A DNA stretch of 64,000 nt. Source: Vanessa cardui. Taxonomy: Eukaryota > Arthropoda > Insecta > Lepidoptera > Nymphalidae. Numbering within the stretch: the stretch's first letter is position 1; each line of letters begins with the position of its first letter. The notes under the pieces are model-generated. The model did not search any database. It was not told the origin of the DNA and saw nothing but the letters and a program-made list of their open reading frames with translations. The stretch lies in contig NC_061125.1 of assembly GCF_905220365.1 (NCBI RefSeq), positions 12,975,831 through 13,039,830 on the forward strand, in the 5' to 3' direction. Shown here one piece after another: positions 55,803 through 64,000 of the stretch. The position numbers and the translations under genes are program-made.

Positions 55803-55875
55803 CAGTCGAGATTACCTAGTAGCTAGAACACGTGACTCTTAGTTCAAGATTTTGGGTTCAAATTTGGAAAAAATA
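55803..55875 (+). mobile_element. SINE-1-like head, strongly diverged
   Basis: 'gtcgagattacctagtagct', 'agaacacgtgactctta' and 'ttttgggttcaaatttgg' follow the order of the SINE-1 head (A box region, anticodon-arm region, B box). The body after about 55875 is not recognisable. Confidence 0.5.
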
Positions 55876-56962
55876 TTTTAAGACCGCTTGTATTTTCATA
55901 CAACACCTATATTTGAATAATTAAAATACGTTCCAAAAACTTCTGCTTAGGAGGATAAGATCAGTTTCCAGTCCATTCCCAATCGTGGGAGAGTTGTTCT
56001 CTTTTAGGCGGCATTTACGAAGTCAGCAAATGAGATAGACTAGCGCTGCTGTGTATATGAAATCTAAGTGTTTTTTTATTCTTGTCAAATGCGGAGACTG
56101 TACATAGCTCGTGTAAGATTATTCGTCTTAAAGATTTTCTGAGAATATTTAGTGAATTCAGTATATTATTCTCTAGTAGCATTTACTAATAATAGATTAG
56201 AGGAGCGTATTTAAAAGACATTAAAGAAGAATAATATCATTTCCATTAAATTGCAGACGCGTATCGTTGACTTCCTCTTGCTTACTCCCTGGAAATATTT
56301 GTTTGAAAGTAACTACAAAATAGACGATAAACTCTAAAATAAAGTAATTGAATTAAAGAGTTGTATAAAAAGTTTTGCCTCAATTAAAATTCAATACAAA
56401 AGTATTAAGAAGTTTGTCGAGAGGACGTGGAAAATGTTTTTCCAATTGGAGTTCGCCGCCTGGTTTTCTTCAAGCTGCTTCGAATGCGAAATGAAGTAAG
56501 GTATGGAATACTAACTACCTCCAATAAAAGATTTAAACATTTCGCGAGTATTTTCAGATACATCATTTTCTTTTTAAGGGAATCACTTAGTTTTTTTATT
56601 TTTAAGTACAATCTACTCTCATTCTTCCCTCGCTTACGCACACATAGACATTATCGACAAGTTAATTTCAAACATGTTTCCAAGTTCACACCTAGACATG
56701 TACTGAATTTAAATTGTTTTTAATGTTTTTTTTTTAAGAATTTGAGTGAAAATATTGTGAATATGTGTTAGGAAAAAATGTTTGTGTGCAATGCTTACTG
56801 TGGTAATTGGTTTTAGCTCTAAAGATTCTCCTATAAATTAAAAGATGTCTTATCAAAGCAATATGAATATTTAAAGACTGTTACTTGTGCATGTGTGTAT
56901 GTATCAATTGTATACCTACACGATATATACCTAAATAACGATGATTTTTCTTTGTATAATAC
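55876..56962. other. Unassigned AT-rich DNA
   Basis: I see no gene or recognised repeat. Overlapping frames on both strands at 56405-56723 have no motif. Confidence 0.4.
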
Positions 56963-57190
56963 AGTTTGGCGGCCGAGCAAAATGGGCCACCTAATGGTAA
57001 AAAATATCAATTTATTACATCACCAATGCGCCACTGACCTTAGGAATTAAAATGTGATGTCCCTTGTGCTATTTATACTGGCTTACTCACCTTTTAAATC
57101 GGAACGCAACAATACCGAGTACTGCTGTTTGGCAGTAAAATATCTGATAAGTATGTGCGACCCAGACGGGCTCTTACAAAGCCCTAACAC
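56963..57190 (-). repeat. Repeat A, long reverse copy
   Basis: The reverse complement of repeat A, with 'gggccacctaatggtaaaaa', 'catcaccaatgcgccactga', 'ggcttactcaccttttaaat', 'tactgctgtttggcagtaaa' and an extra end ('gcgacccagacgggctctta') not preserved in the other copies. It shows the family reaches 220-240 bp. Confidence 0.7.
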
Positions 57191-57658
57191 CAAGTACAAT
57201 ATTCGAATGGATATTATAGGTTGGAAAGAGTAAGCGATAAAATAATTAGACGGAGGAGATTATGTACTATTTAAAGGGTGAATAGTGCAAGCAATATAAT
57301 CGATGAAAATTAACTCAAAGTAAAGACCAACAGCTCGAGTGTTTTAATATTAAAACTTTAGAAAACAATTCGTTTCAATAATGGTTCAGAAATACCCGCG
57401 AGGAATGAAGAACAAAATAAAGTATTTAGAGTTGAACGAAGCTCAGTTTGTTATGAAAATCCTTGCTCGGACTAAGGATAATGGTTATTAATTTTAAGGA
57501 ACTTTTTGATTTATTGAACTTGAAAGTATGCTTTAATTCAATGGTACACATTTGTTTGGTGCAATCACAACAACAATTTAGAAAAGTAAGTACGTTGGAC
57601 TTCTCATTCTTTGAAAGAGCCATTTTCTTCGCTTAGTTTCTGTGTTACTGAATTTGAC
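57191..57658. other. Unassigned AT-rich DNA
   Basis: I see no gene or recognised repeat. Confidence 0.45.
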
Positions 57659-57745
57659 TGCTGAGTTTCCTGCATTTTCTTCGTTTCGTAGAATCCAAAT
57701 TTCGAACTGGTGGTAGCTTTATTTTCAAATTGCTCTTAAAAAACA
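57659..57745 (+). mobile_element. LINE tail fragment, eroded
   Basis: Matches the family T tail at 'ctgctgagtttcctgcattt', 'cgtagaatccaaatttcgaa' and 'ctggtggtagcttta'. The polyadenylation-signal end is lost. Confidence 0.55.
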
Positions 57746-57861
57746 ATTTTTGTTAAGCTTATTTATTTTTGTATATTCAGACACATATGCATTAAGGGAC
57801 GCATATAACAAAATATAATATTTTTAAATATGATATTTTCTATTTATATAAATTTATATAA

Positions 57862-58166
57862 GAGCTGAGATGGCCCAGTGGTTAGAACGCGTGCATCTTA
57901 ACCGATGATTGCGGGTTCAAACCCAGGCAAGCACCACTATATATATGTGCTTAAATGTGTTTATAATTCATCTCATGCTCGGCGGTGAAGGAAAACATCG
58001 TGAGGAAACCTGCATGTGTCTAATTTCATCGAAATTCTGCCACATGTGCATTCCACCAACCCGCATTGGAACAGCGTGGTGGAATACGTTCCAAACCCTC
58101 TCCTTAATGGAAGAGGAGGCCTTATCTCAGCAGTGGGAAATTTACAGGCTGTTACTTTACTTTTAC
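57862..58166 (+). mobile_element. SINE-1, full length
   Basis: Plus-strand SINE-1 close to the family consensus. The head 'gagctgagatggcccagtgg' carries the A box and 'gcgggttcaaacccaggca' the B box. Then come 'agcaccactatatatatgtg', the conserved body, and the tail 'ttacaggctgttactttact'. Small frames across it (on both strands) recur at other SINE copies and come from the SINE, not a gene. Confidence 0.9.
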
Positions 58167-58304
58167 TTATATTAAAATATAATATGAGTCTCAAAATACT
58201 TTATTCAAGTAGGCTCCTGGTATCGTTTAATATATTTAATATTTCTTCGATTCTGCTAGAATGAATAGTTTCAATTATAATAAATTATTATGGAATACAT
58301 ACTT

Positions 58305-58968
58305 TTTTTTTTTTTTGTTGACGCAGGGTAAATCTTCATAGATACCCGAACTCCTGGGGGGAGGCCGGGTTATGTGAGATTGTACTCACTAAAACCCCCT
58401 GCGATGGCTGCCACAGCACGGAAAACGGAGAGGCTACGGGATCTTTCGCAGCACGTCCGCGGCCTCTCCCGTGCGTTGCTCCGCTCGTGGCTTGCGGAGC
58501 CCTTCTCAGGAGGGCGAAGATGGTCCTCGCCCTCTCCGCACCCCTCGCTGGTGCGTACACCGGCAGTCCGGGGCCATACCGGACTGCGGTCCTCCTCTCG
58601 GCCGTATGAAAACGGATGCGTGAGACCCCCATCTCACGCACCCACGGCCGGAGGGATTGCCCTATTTATCCCGCCCCGGACACTGGGGCTTGGAGGCCGT
58701 GAAGGCGACCCGCAGGTCGCCTCCGCCGGGCAGGATCGGCCCTCTCCCGAGCCCGCTCCGCAGTCTCCTTCTGGACCATGAAAGTCTTACAGAAGTTGAC
58801 TACGGCCTCCCACTCCGATTCCCTGCGTAGCATCGCCGACACGTCTGCTCACAGGGAAAGATTTCACCCGATTTGCTGGACCAAGACTTGCCTTTCCGCG
58901 GTCCACGCGGGACACGCCTCTAGCCTGTGTTAGGCATCGTCTTGGTCCGCCCCGCAGTGGTGGCATAC
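58305..58968 (-). mobile_element. R1-clade LINE 3' end, GC-rich, 5'-truncated
   Basis: Minus-strand insertion with a poly-A tail (T run after 58304). It is flanked by a perfect 10-base target duplication, atacatactt (58295-58304 and 58969-58978). In minus sense it begins CHHCGADQDDA and soon has EACPAWTAERQVLV with a stop between, the CCHC zinc-knuckle end of R1-type ORF2. Then come SEWEAVVNFCKTFMVQKETA and an Arg-rich tail. At 664 bp it is far more GC-rich than the window. The plus-strand frame at 58374-58781 is its antisense. Confidence 0.75.
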
Positions 58969-58978
58969 ATACATACTT

Positions 58979-59720
58979 ATATTATTAATATTTCAATATA
59001 ATAATTATTTTTCATCACAGCAATAACTTATGTTACCTTCCTTAAAGATCTTTATGTTTAATTATTTGCTGCACTTGCACCTTGCTCGCCTTTTATATGA
59101 ACAACAAATTAAAATACAGGCAAGTGACATCACCGAACCCATTGCAGCGCCATATTGTCCAAGTAGCGTTGTCGCGCGCTATTTAAATATGGAATTTTAA
59201 ATATCATATTTTTAGGCAAACATGTACTAGAAATAAATAAAATCAACTTTTTGTGGGTTCCTTAACCTCCCCTAAATAATATAAAATGGATTTTAAAAAC
59301 CACTCAAATAGCCTATTCCAACAAATCCAAAACAAACTAATTGTATGAACAAGATACCAAACCTTACCATTCCTTTAATATATTCTTTAATACAATTTCA
59401 TAAGAACGAATGATAATAATTTTGAGTCTGGACGACTAGACGTGGGTGAAACTTTTGTGTCTATTTACATGGTATTTACTAAGCTGCTTCTCTTAGGACA
59501 ATAATCTCTTACACTGTATTACAATACGATTTATGTTCACTTAAAACCACATTATGAAATCCGCTTATTTCTATACACTCAAACATAATGCAAATTTAGT
59601 GGCCAAGATATCATGTTAAATATTTGTAAGGAATATCGTTGCTTAACAACAATAAAAAGCATTTTTATTATGCGTAGATCTTGTTCTGTTTAATTGGGAG
59701 CAACGCAGTGTTTTTATATT
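58979..59720. other. Unassigned AT-rich DNA
   Basis: I see no gene or recognised repeat. Confidence 0.45.
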
Positions 59721-59845
59721 CTTCTTCTTCCTAGTCGTTTCCTCATTATTGATGGTGGTGACCACCGTGCCTTTGACTCTACTGTATACTTCGCACCACT
59801 TTCCTCCAGTCATTCCTATTCTGCCCCATTTGTAGGAAGTTTTTA
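59721..59845. repeat. Possible interspersed repeat fragment
   Basis: 'cttcttcttcctagtcgttt' and 'tgatggtggtgaccaccgtg' resemble a repeat end I have seen in other lepidopteran sequences. No second copy is present in the window, so the call rests on memory alone. Confidence 0.3.
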
Positions 59846-60757
59846 TATTACAAAGCAAGATTAACCAGATTCACAACTGACTGTCGATTTATTTGATTCT
59901 TACATTGGAAGACTATTATATGAGCTATTCCAACTTAACAAATATTTAAATGATTCGTGAAGTATCTTAACAGTTTCCTCTAAAGATAGTTATGGATTTA
60001 GATAGGGTTACTTTTCTACTCTACCAAAAAAATCATTATTATAGTTGATAATATGCTATTTTTAGAAATAGAAAGTAGGCTAACACAAATAACCATCAAT
60101 AATCACACTACACAGTAATAATCATAATGGCGATCCAAACTGTGTCAGCAGCAAAACTTCCGCCTTTTTTTAATTTGTGGTTTTAACGTGACGTTGATGT
60201 TGCTTGTTCATTCCAACACTATATATAATTTTAGTCCCAAAAGTACAACAGAAATAAAATCACAATCATTCCACATATCAAGTGCAAAAAAATAATCAAA
60301 GAGAGATTGTTTAATATAAAAATTCAACCAAAAACAAACCGGATTAAATTTGAACATTAAATATTCGGTTCCCATAGCGTCGACCACGAGACACGTAGTC
60401 ATTTTATTATGATCTAACACGACCTCTCTTTTTCAATATAAGACTAAACCGTAAAATTTTATTTTATACCGGTTACTTTGTTCATTGAAATACTCTTCGT
60501 GTTATGCTAATATTTAAGTATCACAAAGGCCGGACCGTATGTAGAGTCGCCTACAAATTTGAATAAGTATTTACAGTAAACAGGGCAGAATGCATTAACG
60601 TTGACTTAAATTTTAAAAACGTCGCATAGAATGTTATGTATGAGCTCTTAAGCGCGTCTTGAGATATCATTAGGGCAGTTGCATGTAGGAATACCATCAT
60701 ATTTAAAAAAAAAACAGCAATTCCTAACTTACATTTATTAAGTTATTTATTAAATAC
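59846..60757. other. Unassigned AT-rich DNA
   Basis: I see no gene or recognised repeat. Confidence 0.45.
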
Positions 60758-60997
60758 TTGTTGACTTCCAGGAAGGATACATTACATGCATATATAATTG
60801 TAATTAACTAACATGACTGTTTTTTTTAATGTTGAAAAAGAGTAAGCCAGAGAACTCCTTCTGAGTTTCTTGCAGGTTCTTCCCAGTAGAATCTACTCTC
60901 CAAAACGGTGAAAGCTTAACATACTTAGTTGTTAAATTACACTTTAAGTGCTTGTAAAAGACTAATTAAATAAAGTATATTTTGATTTGATTTGAAA
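60758..60997 (+). mobile_element. LINE tail, forward
   Basis: Family T tail: 'ttgacttccaggaaggatac', 'gttgaaaaagagtaagccag', 'gagtttcttgcaggttcttc', 'aaataaagtatattttgatt'. It carries a small insertion (about 'ccagagaactcctt') in the otherwise conserved 'agagtaactactgag' block. Confidence 0.7.
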
Positions 60998-61033
60998 ATA
61001 TATTGACAGTTATATCTAAATATTTAAATTAAT

Positions 61034-61334
61034 GAGCCGAGATGGCCCAGAGGTTAGAACGCGTGCATCTTAACCGATGATTTCGGGTTCAAACCCAAGC
61101 AAGCACCACTATATATATGCTTAATTTGTGTTTATAATTCATCTCGTGCTCGGCGGTGAAGGAAAACATCGTGAGGAAACCTACATGTGTCTAATTTCAC
61201 CAAAATTCTGCCACATGTGCATTCCAAAAACTCGAATTGGAACAGCGTTGTGGAATATGTTCCAAGCCCTCTTGTTAATGGGAGAGGAGGCCTTAGCCCA
61301 GCAGAGGAAAATTTACAGGCTGTTACTTCACTAC
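61034..61334 (+). mobile_element. SINE-1, full length with 13-bp target duplication
   Basis: Plus-strand SINE-1: 'gagccgagatggcccagagg' (A box, one change), 'tcgggttcaaacccaagca' (B box), body, and the tail 'ttacaggctgttacttcact'. It is flanked by a perfect 13-base duplication, tatttaaattaat (61021-61033 and 61335-61347). This is the best preserved insertion in the window and probably the youngest SINE here. Confidence 0.93.
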
Positions 61335-61347
61335 TATTTAAATTAAT

Positions 61348-62476
61348 TCCATTGCTTTTGTTTAATTTTCTATTAATTCTACCAATAATCTGTTTAAATT
61401 AAAGAAAAAAACAATGAAAATATTCGATTTTAGATGTAATGGTCACCCTTCACCAAGGACTTCTTTGTAATAAGACTCGGTCTAAATTGTATTTTATGAA
61501 TTGTGACAATTTCTTCGTTCTTATTGCGTAGCTATTATACAAAATATTAAATAGAACCTAGTCACAGTAAAATAGCATGTACCTATTTGTACTAAATGTG
61601 TATGTATTTATATGATATTAAGATTACTGTAGAAATGTAACTTCATAATATAATTACAATTATCCGTTTTCTAGACTAGATATATATTATATACTTAAAA
61701 AACGCAAAAATAAATTATTATGTAAATTAATAATAAGTGTACAATAATTCTTAAATTCACAGATTATTCAGCGAAATAAATTAAAAAAAAAAACGTGACT
61801 GAAGCAAATTTATAGCACATGGTATTAATCTGTATTGCAATTGTCATTAATATATTCAAATCTGAAAACTGTCAATAATATGGAATATTCAAACATATTC
61901 CAAATTCAAATATTTGTTTTTTTTTTATTTGTAACACTTATGACTGACTTATTTATAAATTGTAATACAGTTGTTTAATGTATGAATGAGGAAATACGAT
62001 GTTCACCCGCAGGCACATAAGCCCTATGTGATTTCAGACTGAACGTAAGATTGTTATTTTATATTCAATGTACGTATAAATATAAGAAAAAAGAGCATAA
62101 AAGAAACTACAATCAACAAGGAAATCAAGATAAAAATAATATTACAAACGAAATGAAAAGAAATGTAAGCAATATTTACTGCATAAGAGGATATAAATTA
62201 TTCTTAAATAACAATTACGGAATTGTAAAACATATATTTGTAGCATTTTTTTTGCTTTGACGAATGACTTGACGTCATTGCACCTTAGCTGGAGATTATA
62301 GTTCTCAATTGTATACACAAACATAAATTATGTAATCTCTCAGTAATAATAAAATTAGTAATCAAATACAACGGAGAACGATTTGACAGTAAATGTCACT
62401 TTTTACCGGCTAGCCCAAGCTTGATTCAGGTATTTCAAATTATGCATATATTTTATTAATTGACTCTCAAAAAGGG
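61348..62476. other. Unassigned AT-rich DNA
   Basis: I see no gene or recognised repeat. Confidence 0.45.
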
Positions 62477-62755
62477 GCAAGTGCAAGTCGCACTCCAGAC
62501 CTGGTGTCAGATAGACAAACAAACACTGATGTAACTAAATAAAAACAAAAATAACGGTTTTCGGATTTTTCCATTTCTTGTGCTAGAAGCAAAATTTTTT
62601 AACAAATTTCATTATTTTAATTCTACGGGAATATATGTATGGGTACTTTTTACAGCACCAAGAAACTTCAGAACTCAGACGCAAAGTATATCGAAGTCAT
62701 CTTAGGTAAGTTTCTTTTTTCGCTTTTTCGGCACGGAACCCTAAAAATACCACCA
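62477..62755. repeat. Possible old interspersed repeat
   Basis: The left end 'ggcaagtgcaagtcgcactc' and the right end 'tcggcacggaaccctaaaaa' resemble the two ends of a widespread lepidopteran repeat ('ggcaagtgcgagtcggactc' and 'ggaaccct' at opposite ends). The interior is too diverged to match. Confidence 0.35.
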
Positions 62756-63210
62756 GTACAATAATAATCTAATAATAAGGAAAAACTTTTCTCACCTATA
62801 CAGAATATGAGTTACGAAGATCGCGTTAAGCTTCATTAAAATCAACGTGTATCTCTCAAACAATATCAAACACTTCCTAGATGCAATATTAACGCGACTT
62901 ATAAATTATTACTAAAGTAAGTCTTGACTAGTCAAAACCATACATCCTTAACGCTAATCTTAAAACGCCTCCGCTGTTTATCTTGCCTAGAAATGTCTAG
63001 CTGTATCCAACGTAATCTTCTTGCATTCAGTTTAAACCATTAAAATACATTAAAACGCATAATTAATGGGCTTAAGACTGGATTTTGCTTGTTGCGTATT
63101 ATGAGAATACAGATCAAATGATTATCTTACATTACAATGTAATTAGATATTCATTTGTTTTAGATACAATGTCGTTGTTATTAGTAAGAGTATGGAACAA
63201 GAAAAAATCG
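62756..63210. other. Unassigned AT-rich DNA
   Basis: I see no gene or recognised repeat. Confidence 0.45.
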
Positions 63211-63474
63211 ATCAAAAATCAAAATAAACTCATTGAAGTAGGCTTTTAAAAGCACTTTTAAATCGTCATTTTACAATTAAGTGAAGCTACCACCGGTTCG
63301 GAAAGTAGATTCTACCGAGAAAACCGGCAAGAAACTCGGTAGTTATTCTTTTTCGACATTTAAAAAATACAAAGTCAAGTTAATTAAATTCAATTATTTA
63401 AATTAATATATCCTGCTTGTCTTGCTGCTGTCAACAGGTATTAAATCCACGCTTTTTTATTATGTATAAAATAA
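63211..63474 (-). mobile_element. LINE tail, reverse
   Basis: Reverse complement of the family T tail, well preserved: 'atcaaaaatcaaaataaact', 'gaagctaccaccggttcgga', 'taccgagaaaaccggcaaga', 'tatatcctgcttgtcttgct', 'ccacgcttttttattatgta'. Its coding end is missing (5'-truncated). Confidence 0.8.
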
Positions 63475-64000
63475 TAATCATAAAGTTTCGTAATATAAGA
63501 AAACTTACACACACATTTTGTTGAAGATTAATATCTTAATTTAAAAATTTAGAAGTGAAATCATGTTATTAAGTTATACCAGAAAACAATAACGCAATAA
63601 ATACGCAAGAACTAAATACAAAATTATTTCAAATATACTTTTTCGAAACCTTTCCAAAACACATTTCAATCAAAGTATCATACATTTCCAAAATGTGAAA
63701 ACGCTCAAAGCCATGCATTAAATATGAAACGGTGAGCAAAAAACCTATGCAATATGCTCGGAAATTTGACAATGTTGACATTTTTTGTATTCACAAAACT
63801 AAACGAGTCGTTGAAGCCGCTTGTTAGCAAAACAACCGCATAAACGCTTGAATCCGTGAAAGTAATCCACTTTATATTTAAAAGGGATGAATATTATTAC
63901 AATATCAAATAAGAGTCATGCTATTCACAGAGTTCAATCCCGCACAGCTTAGTTGGATATCGAATTGCAAATAGCCACGGAAAATGTAGCATTTAACGCT
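63475..64000. other. Unassigned AT-rich DNA
   Basis: I see no gene or recognised repeat up to the window edge. Confidence 0.45.

Noticed and set aside
57909..58264. Short frames with a recurring peptide (GEGKHREET-like) at several places (also near 61.1, 44.3 and 38.7 kb)
   Set aside because: All lie inside SINE-1 copies; the peptide similarity is the SINE's DNA similarity, in either strand.
58374..58781. 135-codon plus-strand frame in a GC-rich island
   Set aside because: The island is the minus-strand R1-type LINE fragment; GC-rich DNA has few stops, so long antisense frames are expected. It is also not a CpG-island promoter of a host gene.
1..64000. CRISPR array, prokaryotic operons or phage genes
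   Set aside because: There are no regularly spaced short repeats and no prokaryotic gene organisation; the repeats and splice-like signals are those of an insect nuclear genome.

Overview
The window looks like repeat-rich, gene-poor nuclear DNA from a butterfly or moth (Lepidoptera). It is strongly AT-rich, and its repeats are ones I know as typical of lepidopteran genomes: tRNA-headed SINEs present as many near-identical dispersed copies, small Helitron-like elements with TC and CTAG ends, LINE tails ending in AATAAAGTTTATTTTGATTTTGA-like motifs, an RTE-type LINE tail ending in GATGAT repeats, and an R1-type LINE tail. I recognise no host protein-coding gene, rRNA, true tRNA gene or CRISPR array. 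The only long reading frames belong to transposons.

Layout. 1-5.6 kb: a patchwork of short repeats (unclassified repeat A, Helitron-like elements, two SINE-1 copies, LINE tails, an RTE-type remnant). 5.65-10.57 kb: a nearly full-length but broken Jockey-superfamily LINE on the minus strand. Its reverse transcriptase is interrupted by a 1.6 kb piggyBac-like DNA transposon with TTAA flanks, and that element is itself interrupted by a LINE 3' tail, giving three layers of nesting. 10.6-30.7 kb: mostly unassigned AT-rich DNA with scattered Helitron-like elements, tRNA-headed SINEs of two families and repeat A; 20.6-25.6 kb is the longest stretch in which I see no repeat. About 30.8-35.97 kb: an apparently intact autonomous LINE on the plus strand, with ORF1 (RNA-binding, L1-ORF1p-like), a 0.9 kb T-rich spacer, ORF2 (endonuclease plus reverse transcriptase, 977 aa) and a 3' end in CTTA repeats. 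36-64 kb: more unassigned DNA with about six SINE-1 copies (three with clear target-site duplications), seven LINE tails, Helitron-like elements, a GC-rich 0.66 kb R1-clade LINE fragment at 58.3-59.0 kb, and several striking inverted repeats.

How the parts work together. In such families ORF1 coats the LINE RNA and ORF2 nicks the target and reverse transcribes. The SINEs encode no protein; their internal RNA polymerase III promoter (A and B boxes) would drive transcription, and their mobility depends on a LINE in trans. The piggyBac-like and Helitron-like elements here are non-autonomous. The window is probably intergenic or inside a very long intron; the sequence alone does not decide which. 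Repeat family assignments come from recognising motifs by eye, not from a database search.
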